Both the position numbers and the translations under genes were made by a program. Below, piece by piece: positions 8,280-15,571 of a stretch of 64,000 bases of DNA (position 1 is its first letter; each line of letters starts with the position of its first letter). The stretch comes from Listeria monocytogenes ATCC 19117 (GTDB lineage Bacteria > Bacillota > Bacilli > Lactobacillales > Listeriaceae). The DNA lies in the NCBI RefSeq assembly GCF_000307025.1, contig NC_018584.1, positions 434,001-498,000 of the forward strand. The letters are read 5' to 3'. The notes below the pieces were generated by a model. The model was not told the DNA's origin, made no database searches, and saw only the letters and a program-made list of their open reading frames with translations.

Positions 8280-9503
8280 ATGAAAAAAATAATCGCGTTA
8301 ATCACAGCAGTTGCACTTCTATCAATGATTGGATTTGCCTTTATCCCTGGTACTGTTGCGAATGCAGCGAATTCATCAGAAAGCAGTTTAACATACAAAG
8401 ATGTACGCAGTGGATTTTACTTTGTTGGTTATGAAAATGTACAACTTGAAACAGGAAAAACATACAAGTACACAGTAGCGTATGAAGCAAATGTTGATAT
8501 GAAAATGACAGATACTATTACAGGACAATCAGCAAAAGCAGGACTTTTTACACCAAAATCATCCGGTGCCGAGCTGAACACTAGTTACGTAAGCCGAACA
8601 AAGAATAACGTTATAGACGTAGCTGATGCAGGTAATAAGGTTTTTAAACACACATTTGAATTTACAGCGAAGGAAAATACAAAAGCAGATATCGGTGTTT
8701 TCTTAGGAGCAGGTTCTGTTCTTCCAACAACTCCAGAAACCACGTCCCTTTGGAAAAACGTAACCGTGACAAATGAAACTCCACTAGTACAAGCGGAGGC
8801 TCCAGTTATTAGTGCAGAAGATAAAACTATCAATCAAAATGAAAGTTTTAATCCACTAAATGAAGTCACTGCGTCAGACGAAAAAGACGGTGATATTACA
8901 AAGGACATCCACGTAACCAAAAATACGGTAGATACGACTAAGAGTGGCAAATATGATGTGGATTATAGCGTTACAAATTCAAGCAACTTAACAACGACAA
9001 AAAGTATTAAAGTAACCGTAACCCCAGCAGCAATAAGCAAAAATACAGCCCCAGTTATTAATGCAAAAGATCAAACAATCAAAGTTGGAGATGTGTTTAA
9101 TGTGTTAAAAGGAGTTACTGCGAAAGATAACGAAGATGGTGATTTAACAGCAAAAATCAAAGTGACCAAGGATACAGTGAATAATTCGAAAAAAGGTGTT
9201 TATCAAGTTACATATACTGTGACAGATTCTGGCAATCTATCAGCTTCACTTACAATTAAAGTGACTGTAACTCAAGATGGAAAACTAATAGTAAATCCAA
9301 GTGATCCAACAAAGCCATCTATCACAAAAACACCTGTGGAACCAACAAAAATTGAAAAAGATCCTGAAAATAGAGCGACTTCCGTTTTGAAAGCAAGTAA
9401 AATACCAAAAACTGGTGATAGTTCAATGATATGGCTAGTATTTGTCGGACTCGGCTTAACAGCTATTGGTATTAGTTCTTATCAAAAAAAAGCAAATAAA
9501 TAA
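8280..9503 (+). CDS. Wall-anchored protein with two DUF5011 Ig-like repeats (IPKTG)
   Basis: 407 residues. Signal peptide 1-30 (VANAAN). Residues about 35-165 form a domain I do not recognise, with a repeated Thr/Lys beta pattern. Two Ig-like repeats of the DUF5011 type follow (about 175-255 and 260-340), each with the ITVNQ/DGD motif: ASDEKDGDITKDI and AKDNEDGDLTAKI. A Pro/Thr stretch leads to the sorting signal IPKTGDSS, a membrane helix and a Lys tail, so sortase A should link it to peptidoglycan. AAGGAGG stands 11 bases before the ATG. It lies between the peptide genes and their likely regulator. Receptor, immunity or adhesin roles are all possible; none is shown by the sequence. Confidence 0.82.
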   Translation: MKKIIALITAVALLSMIGFAFIPGTVANAANSSESSLTYKDVRSGFYFVGYENVQLETGKTYKYTVAYEANVDMKMTDTITGQSAKAGLFTPKSSGAELNTSYVSRTKNNVIDVADAGNKVFKHTFEFTAKENTKADIGVFLGAGSVLPTTPETTSLWKNVTVTNETPLVQAEAPVISAEDKTINQNESFNPLNEVTASDEKDGDITKDIHVTKNTVDTTKSGKYDVDYSVTNSSNLTTTKSIKVTVTPAAISKNTAPVINAKDQTIKVGDVFNVLKGVTAKDNEDGDLTAKIKVTKDTVNNSKKGVYQVTYTVTDSGNLSASLTIKVTVTQDGKLIVNPSDPTKPSITKTPVEPTKIEKDPENRATSVLKASKIPKTGDSSMIWLVFVGLGLTAIGISSYQKKANK

Positions 9504-9515
9504 TGCATACTGGAT

Positions 9516-9550
9516 GAAAAGAGTATTTTAGATTAGATACTCTTTTCATT
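9516..9550 (+). terminator. Hairpin after wall-anchored protein gene
   Basis: Perfect 11-base stem 9516-9526 with 9537-9547; poor T tail (ATT), so termination may be partial. Confidence 0.55.
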
Positions 9551-9574
9551 AACTAGATGGTAAAATGGCATTCT

Positions 9575-9596
9575 AAAGCTGTTTTTAAACAGCTTT
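9575..9596. promoter_or_regulatory. Perfect palindrome before GntR gene
   Basis: AAAGCTGTTT and AAACAGCTTT around TT, 24 bases before the GntR start. The 10-base arms and two-fold symmetry suit a dimeric GntR regulator, so it may be an autoregulatory site. It could also act as an RNA hairpin. Confidence 0.45.
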
Positions 9597-9619
9597 ATAG
9601 AGAGAGAGGGGAATCATTT

Positions 9620-10270
9620 ATGCCAAAAATTGCTAAAGGTAATCGACTCGAGAATGTTGCTTTTGAGTACATTAAGAACAAAATCACAACTGGGGAGTAT
9701 CCAACGGGTTATCGTGTTGTAGAAGCAAAGTTATCTCAAGAACTAAATATGAGTAGGACACCAATTAGGCGAGCGATTATCAACCTTTGCCATTCTGGAT
9801 TTTTAGTCCACCAATATAATCGGGGTGCTTTTGTTCAAAACACTGAAGTAACTATTACAGAATTTTTTTCGCGAATGAAATTAGTCGAACTATTGATGTA
9901 TGAAAGTACAGAAAAATTAATTCTACGTGAAGATTATATTGTAGTGGACGATATAATAGAAATAGCAGAGAAAGTAATTCAATATGAAAAAAACAAAGAA
10001 TATGAATTAATGCGAGATACGTTTGAAGATTTTATCGTCGCATTTATAGGTAAGCTAAATAATGATTATTTTAATAGAATAATTCAAGAATTATGGAATG
10101 AAATCAATGATAATGCAACAAAAGAAGTAAGACTAATTATTGTTTCGGCAAGTGATCGAATTGCGGAAGAATTAGCTAATATAATTGAAATTTTAAAATC
10201 ATGGAATTACGGGGAACTAAAAAAATGTTTTCAACACATAATGAACGCAATGATTTTGATTGCTTTTTAA
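9620..10270 (+). CDS. GntR-family regulator, FadR/FCD type
   Basis: 216 residues from the ATG at 9620; GAGAGGGG lies 8 bases upstream, whereas the in-frame ATG at 9557 has no site and overlaps the preceding hairpin. Residues about 8-72 are a winged helix (VAFEYIKNKITTGEYPTGYRV, then LSQELNMSRTPIRRAI). The rest is an all-helical FCD-type effector domain (about 85-210), lacking the clear metal-binding His set. It likely controls the peptide and exporter genes; a GntR regulator (PmtR) likewise controls the S. aureus modulin exporter, but that one is of the shorter YtrA type. Target and ligand unknown. Confidence 0.8.
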   Translation: MPKIAKGNRLENVAFEYIKNKITTGEYPTGYRVVEAKLSQELNMSRTPIRRAIINLCHSGFLVHQYNRGAFVQNTEVTITEFFSRMKLVELLMYESTEKLILREDYIVVDDIIEIAEKVIQYEKNKEYELMRDTFEDFIVAFIGKLNNDYFNRIIQELWNEINDNATKEVRLIIVSASDRIAEELANIIEILKSWNYGELKKCFQHIMNAMILIAF

Positions 10271-10287
10271 AGAGAGGTTTTTAAATA

Positions 10288-10914
10288 TTGAAAAAAATAA
10301 GCTGGGTGATTATCATGCTGGTTATCGTTGCTGCATCGGTTGGCTATTATTTTATAAAAGAAAATGAGCGAAAGACGCCACAAACAATTGATTACAAAAC
10401 AGTTGAAACAAAAAGAACAGATTTAAGTGTATATGTTTCCGCAGAAGGTCACATTGTAAAAAAAGAAAATGAATGGCCAGATTATGAAGATTTTGCTGTC
10501 AAAATTATGGTAGATGAGCTAGAAATTAACCAAATAAAAGAAAAACAGACAGCTGATGTGTATGTCGAAGCAGTAAATAATAAAGTATACAAAGGAAAAG
10601 TTGTAGATATAAATGAGAAGGGCATTATAAACGGGTCAGTAACTTCTTATGCCGTGACGATTGATTTAGAGGATGAGACGAAAGTAAAAGAAAATATGTC
10701 TGTAAGTGCTGATGTACTTGTGGCTCTAGAAAAAAAGATTTTAACAATTCCAATAGAAGCTGTTAATACGGATAAAGCTGATAAACATTATGTCTATACA
10801 GTTGATGCAAATAAACAAAAGAAGAAAATTTGGATTGAAGTAGGCAAACATAATACGAAATCTATTCAAGTAGTAAAAGGTCTTACAGAGAAACAACTTG
10901 TGATTATTCCATAG
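10288..10914 (+). CDS. Membrane-fusion (HlyD/YknX-like) subunit of ABC exporter
   Basis: 208 residues from a TTG at 10288 with AGAGAGG about 10 bases upstream. One N-terminal membrane anchor (about 5-22), then an extracellular part with the beta-barrel pattern of periplasmic-adaptor proteins (DVYVEAVNNKVYKGKVVDI, then ENMSVSADVLVAL). It is short: the coiled-coil hairpin and much of the lipoyl domain seen in YknX or MacA are missing. Eighteen bases lie before the ATPase gene. It should work with the ATPase and permease below to move a peptide out of the membrane. Confidence 0.72.
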   Translation: MKKISWVIIMLVIVAASVGYYFIKENERKTPQTIDYKTVETKRTDLSVYVSAEGHIVKKENEWPDYEDFAVKIMVDELEINQIKEKQTADVYVEAVNNKVYKGKVVDINEKGIINGSVTSYAVTIDLEDETKVKENMSVSADVLVALEKKILTIPIEAVNTDKADKHYVYTVDANKQKKKIWIEVGKHNTKSIQVVKGLTEKQLVIIP

Positions 10915-10931
10915 ACGGAGGTGAGCAAGAC

Positions 10932-11606
10932 TTGATACAACTATTTAATATTTCCAAATCCTATCAAATGGGTGAATGCACCATAAAGGCTCTAGATAAT
11001 GTATCATTGCAAATTGATCAAGGGGAATTTCTGGCCATTATCGGACCGTCTGGCTCTGGAAAATCTACTTTAATGAACATCCTCGGTATACTTGACAGAG
11101 CAACGATAGGAGAATACTACCTCAATAAAACGAATTTAATGCGAATATCAGATAAGAAAATTTCTCGAATAAGGAATAGGAAAATTGGTTTTATTTTTCA
11201 ACAATTTAATTTAATGCCACGACTTACTGCTTTTGAAAATGTAGAATTGCCATTAGTATATCGAGGTGTGGGCAAAGCTACTCGAAAAAAAGTAGTATTA
11301 AAAAGTTTAGAACGTGTCGGACTATTAGATAAAGAAAAACATATACCAGCCCAGCTTTCAGGAGGACAGCAGCAACGGATTGCAATAGCTCGAGCCATCG
11401 CTGGAAGTCCAGAATTAATATTAGCAGATGAACCTACTGGCGCGCTAGACTCTAAAACTGGAGAAGAAGTAATGACTTTGCTAAGAGAAATTCATAGAGA
11501 AGGAAATACATTAATCATGATTACCCACGACAAAGAAATTGCAAATCAAGCAGAACGAATAATAGAAATAAAAGACGGAAAACTCCGTGAATGGAACAAA
11601 TTATGA
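10932..11606 (+). CDS. ABC transporter ATPase, MacB/LolD/YknY type
   Basis: 224 residues, TTG start with ACGGAGGTGA upstream. Walker [10 protein letters not shown] (about 37-45), Q-loop FIFQQFN, signature LSGGQQQR, Walker [13 protein letters not shown]-loop MITHD. The close match to the type VII (MacB/LolD/YknY/FtsE) ATPase group fits with the FtsX-type permease next to it. The stop overlaps the permease start (ATGA). It powers export or expulsion of a membrane-active substrate; the three small peptides upstream are the obvious candidates. Confidence 0.9.
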   Translation: MIQLFNISKSYQMGECTIKALDNVSLQIDQGEFLAIIGPSGSGKSTLMNILGILDRATIGEYYLNKTNLMRISDKKISRIRNRKIGFIFQQFNLMPRLTAFENVELPLVYRGVGKATRKKVVLKSLERVGLLDKEKHIPAQLSGGQQQRIAIARAIAGSPELILADEPTGALDSKTGEEVMTLLREIHREGNTLIMITHDKEIANQAERIIEIKDGKLREWNKL

Positions 11607-12769
11607 CTCTTTTACAGAGTATAAAGTTAGCGCTAAAACAATTATTGTCCACCAAATTTCGAACATTTTTAACAATGCTTGGAATTATTATTGGTGTTTT
11701 TTCTGTTATATTACTTGTTTCGATTGGGGAAGCTATATCGAAAAATGTCTCCACACAATTAGGTGATATGGGAAGTAATCTTTTGACTGTTAATTTTTAT
11801 TCAGATAATCCAAACGATAAATTCACATACAAAGATGCAAAAAAACTTTTGAATGAAGATGAAATTGGTTCGCCGGAAGTGATGCAGACAAAGGAAGTTA
11901 GAACAAGTGAAAAGACAGCTAGTAATCAAGTAGCGGGAATAAATGAATATTATGCGAGCATAAAAAATTTGGAATTAGCATCAGGCCGTTTTTGCTCGAA
12001 TGTAGATGTTATCTATGCCCAAAAAGTGACAATTATTGGCTCAGAAATTGCAAAAACTTATTTTAAAGAACAGAATCCGATAGGTGAATATTTGCAAATT
12101 GCAGGTGCTAGGTACATGGTCATTGGAGTTTTAAAGGAAAAGGGGGAGAGTTTATTTGGATCGGCAGACAAAAAACTTTTTATCCCAATTTCTTCCGCAG
12201 AACGACTTTTTAAAACAGATACTGTGGATTTGTATTATATTCAAACAAAAAAAGTAGAACAAGTTCCAGCAGCAGTTAAGGTAGTAAAGAAAAAAATGAG
12301 CCAGTTTTTTCCAAGTAATGAAGATGCGTATACAGTTGCAAATCAGCAACAGGCGTTAGATACGTTTGATAGTATTACGGGAACACTCACGATTGGACTA
12401 GGTGCGATTGCAGGGATTTCGCTACTCGTTGGCGGTATTGGTATTATGAATATTATGCTCGTGTCTGTCTCAGAACGAACCCGAGAAATTGGAATTAGAA
12501 AAGCGATTGGCGCAAGTAGTGGCAATATTTTAATGCAGTTTTTGATTGAAGCAGTTGTGCTTAGTTTAGTAGGCGGTTGTATCGGGATTTTACTAGGAAT
12601 TTTTTCCGCGCAAATAGTTACAACTACATCAAGTTTTGAAATGTATGTTTCTGCTTCTACGATTCTTTTAGCGGTTGGTTTTTCGATGTGTATTGGGATT
12701 GTATTTGGTGTAATTCCCGCACAGAAAGCTTCAAAAAAAATGCCGATAGATGCGTTACGGGCAGATTAA
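11603..12769 (+). CDS. MacB/YknZ-type FtsX permease
   Basis: 388 residues from the ATG at 11603 that overlaps the ATPase stop; an in-frame ATG at 11591 is also possible. One N-terminal membrane helix (about 20-42), a large extracellular MacB-type core (about 45-250), then three helices. The C-terminal domain has the FtsX signature GIGIMNIMLVSVSERTREIGIRKAIGA. In this class, exporters such as YknWXYZ protect cells from peptide toxins by mechanotransmission. Self-protection against, or release of, the local peptides is therefore a reasonable inference. Confidence 0.88.
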   Translation: MTLLQSIKLALKQLLSTKFRTFLTMLGIIIGVFSVILLVSIGEAISKNVSTQLGDMGSNLLTVNFYSDNPNDKFTYKDAKKLLNEDEIGSPEVMQTKEVRTSEKTASNQVAGINEYYASIKNLELASGRFCSNVDVIYAQKVTIIGSEIAKTYFKEQNPIGEYLQIAGARYMVIGVLKEKGESLFGSADKKLFIPISSAERLFKTDTVDLYYIQTKKVEQVPAAVKVVKKKMSQFFPSNEDAYTVANQQQALDTFDSITGTLTIGLGAIAGISLLVGGIGIMNIMLVSVSERTREIGIRKAIGASSGNILMQFLIEAVVLSLVGGCIGILLGIFSAQIVTTTSSFEMYVSASTILLAVGFSMCIGIVFGVIPAQKASKKMPIDALRAD

Positions 12770-12787
12770 CTAGAGGAGGCGTGTTGG

Positions 12788-12931
12788 ATGGAGAAAGAGC
12801 AACAAACGGATGATACTTGGGTTTTAGTTGAAATTGTTAGCCTTATAACCAACGTGGAACGACAAAGATTGAGAGAACTTAGTTATACAGAGTTAGAAGA
12901 ATTTTATGAAAGAGTAGTAGTGGAGCAATAA
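12788..12931 (+). CDS. 47-residue hypothetical protein
   Basis: Short gene, not membrane, rich in Glu; AGAGGAGG stands about 9 bases before the ATG and 18 bases after the permease stop, so it is probably the last gene of the exporter unit. The middle (NVERQRLRELSYTELEEFYE) should form an amphipathic helix. No family recognised. It ends in a gap before the core gene at 13002. Confidence 0.55.
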   Translation: MEKEQQTDDTWVLVEIVSLITNVERQRLRELSYTELEEFYERVVVEQ

Positions 12932-13001
12932 TTAAATCTTGCTTTTTGCTAGAATGATAAATCTATGCGAAAATGAAAGCAAATTGGCAGGAGGGATTTA
13001 A

Positions 13002-13484
13002 ATGAACGAATCTATTTGTAAACGGGATAACGGAGGAGCTGTAGTTAATTTTGAATTGGAAATTAATGCAACAAAGGCAGAGGTTTTTGCTTTATTAACG
13101 ACAAACGCCGGACTAGCAAAGTGGTTTAATGAGCTGGAAGTAGGCGAACTAGGAGCAGATGGCTATCTACTTTTCGTCATGACACCTGAAGAAAAAATAA
13201 CCATGCCAATTCGTGCATTCGAAACTAACCAAAAACTTGCTTTCGAATGGGACCAAGATGAAGTTGACTTTGAACTAAATGAAATCACCGCAAATAAAAC
13301 AAGATTGACTTTCAGAGAACAACTTACAACTATTACGGAACACAGCCCAAGAGATATTTCCGGTTGGCATATTTGCTTGAAGAAATTACAAGCGAGCGCA
13401 GAAGGGAAAATATACGATTTCAACAAAACGGAGTTCGAAACGCTCTTCGCCAAGTATCAAAAAGAACTTAATATCGAAAAATAA
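13002..13484 (+). CDS. SRPBCC/AHSA1-like protein
   Basis: 160 residues; CAGGAGGGA precedes the ATG by 6 bases. The AHSA1 (START-like) fold is suggested by the N-terminal FELEINATKAEVFALLTTNAGLAKWF and the later LAFEWDQDEVDFELNEI. These are small cytoplasmic cavity-bearing proteins that bind hydrophobic ligands or assist chaperones; no ligand can be named. In reference Listeria this gene directly follows proI, as I recall, so it marks the right border of the peptide cluster. Confidence 0.75.
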   Translation: MNESICKRDNGGAVVNFELEINATKAEVFALLTTNAGLAKWFNELEVGELGADGYLLFVMTPEEKITMPIRAFETNQKLAFEWDQDEVDFELNEITANKTRLTFREQLTTITEHSPRDISGWHICLKKLQASAEGKIYDFNKTEFETLFAKYQKELNIEK

Positions 13485-13553
13485 ATCCTTTAGAAAAGTC
13501 GTAAATGAAGCCGAGAATGCTTTGTTTATGGCTTTTTTTGTATGTATTAATTT

Positions 13554-13575
13554 TTTTCCACTTTAACTGGAAATT
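13554..13575. promoter_or_regulatory. Inverted repeat before first PTS-mannosidase operon
   Basis: TTTCCA (13555-13560) and TGGAAA (13568-13573) around 7 bases, extended by A/T matches, about 80 bases before the IIA gene. Possible binding site for the PRD regulator at 18238. Weak evidence. Confidence 0.3.
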
Positions 13576-13652
13576 CCTTATGTTCAAAAAAGTAATCGGT
13601 TTCATTAGAATGTAATTGTAAGCAAGGCATTGAAAAAATACGGGGTGACGAA

Positions 13653-14111
13653 ATGATAGTATCGGAAGAACAATTATTTTTAAATCAGCATCTACGCACA
13701 AAAGAAGAAGTGCTAGCTTTTATTGCAGACAAGGCAGAAGAAATCGGTATCACAACAGATTCAGCTCAGGTGGAACGTGACTTATGGGCTCGCGAAAAAG
13801 AATACGCAACAGCAGTACAACAATTAATCGCTATTCCACATGCGAAAACAGAGGCAATATCAGAAGCAAAACTGCTTTTCATTCGCCTCACTGAACCGAT
13901 TGATTGGGAGTCAAAAGAAGGTTTTAAGGCACAAGCCATTTTTGCCATATTAGTTCCAGCTAGTGAGGCCAGCCAGCAACATCTGAAAATTTTATCTAGC
14001 GTGGCTGTGAATTTACTAGAAGAAGCATTTCAAGAACAAATTTTAACGATTAAAACGGAACACGAATTGATGGATTACTTGAAAGATAATTTGGAAGGAG
14101 AATTAATATGA
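13653..14111 (+). CDS. PTS fructose-type IIA component
   Basis: 152 residues. Takes phosphate from HPr on the His in QLIAIPHAKTE (about residue 70) and passes it to IIB. PTS EIIA type 2 fold. First gene of a five-gene unit (IIA, IIB, IIC, GH38 mannosidase, regulator); its end overlaps the IIB start by 4 bases. TACGGGGTGACGAA before the ATG is the ribosome site. The substrate is probably a mannose-containing glycoside, judged from the linked alpha-mannosidase. Confidence 0.88.
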   Translation: MIVSEEQLFLNQHLRTKEEVLAFIADKAEEIGITTDSAQVERDLWAREKEYATAVQQLIAIPHAKTEAISEAKLLFIRLTEPIDWESKEGFKAQAIFAILVPASEASQQHLKILSSVAVNLLEEAFQEQILTIKTEHELMDYLKDNLEGELI

Positions 14112-14440
14112 AAGTTGTAGGAGTTACGTCATGTATCGCAGGACTTGCGCACACACCAATGGCAGCAAAAGCATTAGAAAAAGCAGGAGTAAAATTAGGA
14201 CACGATGTCAAAATTGAGCAACAAGGAGCGATGGGGACAATTGATGAAATCACGCCAGCTGAAGTGAGCGCGGCAGATGTAGTTATCATCGCGGCGGATA
14301 AAGTAATCGACGGGGAAGAGCGTTTCAAAGGAAAACCAGTCGTTCGTGTGAAAATTGGTCAATGTGTTGCGAACGGGGAAGCGGTGTTAAGTAAAGTAGT
14401 TGCAGCAATTGAAGCACGTAAACAAAAGGAGGCTAACTAA
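14108..14440 (+). CDS. PTS fructose-type IIB component
   Basis: 110 residues. The N-terminal GVTSCIAGLAHTPMAAKAL has the Cys that carries phosphate from IIA to the sugar. Family-usual length. Overlaps IIA and lies 3 bases before IIC. GGAAGGAG stands before the ATG. Cytoplasmic partner of the membrane IIC at 14444. Confidence 0.9.
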   Translation: MKVVGVTSCIAGLAHTPMAAKALEKAGVKLGHDVKIEQQGAMGTIDEITPAEVSAADVVIIAADKVIDGEERFKGKPVVRVKIGQCVANGEAVLSKVVAAIEARKQKEAN

Positions 14441-14443
14441 GTC

Positions 14444-15556
14444 ATGAAAGGGAAATTAAACGAAGCAAAAGACCACTTAATGTCGGGTATATCCTATGCG
14501 CTACCAGTCATTATCGCAGGTTCACTTGTTGTAGCTGTTGCAAAATTGATTGGGATTATTGGCGGGGTTACAAATCTGGATGCTTATGCTGATGCAAGCG
14601 GATTTTATCATTATGTTTATCTATTTCAAAATGTAGGTTGGGCGGCAATTGGCTTACTTAACTTAGTACTTGCGGGATATATCGCTTATTCAATCGCTGG
14701 AAAACCTGCTCTTGCTGCTGGTTTTGTTGGTGGGGTCCTTGCTACTAGTACAAATGCTGGTTTCTTAGGTGCCGTTGTCGCTGGTTTCTTCGCAGGTTGG
14801 TTAACAAACTGGGTGAAAAAACATGTTCGAATCACTGGACCTGCTGCAAGTTCTTTACCACTAATTATTTTGCCACTTATCACAGTTGGTGCCACGGGGA
14901 TACTGATGTCACTAATTCTCGGCGGACCGCTTGGTTGGTTAAACCAAACGTTACTTGATTGGGTAACTGAAATGTGTAAAAACGATACAAACGTCATTAT
15001 TCTAGCACTTATTTTAGGAGCAATGATTGGATTTGACCTTGGTGGACCTGTAAACAAAGCTGCTTGGATGGCTGGGAACGCGCTATTTATGAGTGGAATT
15101 TATCTACCTTCAATCATGATCAACGTCGCAATTTGCATTCCGCCACTTGGCTACGGAATCGCAACACTTTTACGCAAAAAGAATTATTCTACTACATTCA
15201 AAGAAGCTGGAAATGGCGCGCTAATCATGGGACTAATTGGGGTCACGGAAGGTGCGATTCCATTTACACTACGTAGCCCTGGTAAATTAATTCCGCTAAA
15301 TGTGATTGCCTGCGCGATTGGTAGTGCCGTAACGATGGGACTTGGCGCTTATGTGAAAATGCCGCCGATTGGTGGAATGTACGGTTTCTTCACTATTGGT
15401 AACGGCTGGGCTTACTTAGTTGGTGGCTTGGTTGGTGCATTTATTATTGGAATTTGTGCGAACTTATTCGTCAATTTCACAGAAGAAGAAACAGCTGCTG
15501 CAGACGATGCTGTGGATGATATCGATATTAGTTTTGATGAAATAGAGATTAAATAA
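14444..15556 (+). CDS. PTS fructose-type IIC permease
   Basis: 370 residues, about nine to ten helices. The start SGISYALPVIIAGSLVVAVAK and the later GFDLGGPVNKAAWMAGNAL and GVTEGAIPF are the conserved blocks of the fructose/mannosylglycerate IIC family; the GxTEGAIPF loop sits at the substrate site. Acidic tail. It carries and phosphorylates the sugar with IIA/IIB. Closest in arrangement to MngA-type systems, but split in three proteins. Confidence 0.9.
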   Translation: MKGKLNEAKDHLMSGISYALPVIIAGSLVVAVAKLIGIIGGVTNLDAYADASGFYHYVYLFQNVGWAAIGLLNLVLAGYIAYSIAGKPALAAGFVGGVLATSTNAGFLGAVVAGFFAGWLTNWVKKHVRITGPAASSLPLIILPLITVGATGILMSLILGGPLGWLNQTLLDWVTEMCKNDTNVIILALILGAMIGFDLGGPVNKAAWMAGNALFMSGIYLPSIMINVAICIPPLGYGIATLLRKKNYSTTFKEAGNGALIMGLIGVTEGAIPFTLRSPGKLIPLNVIACAIGSAVTMGLGAYVKMPPIGGMYGFFTIGNGWAYLVGGLVGAFIIGICANLFVNFTEEETAAADDAVDDIDISFDEIEIK

Positions 15557-15571
15557 TAGTTGGAGGATTTA

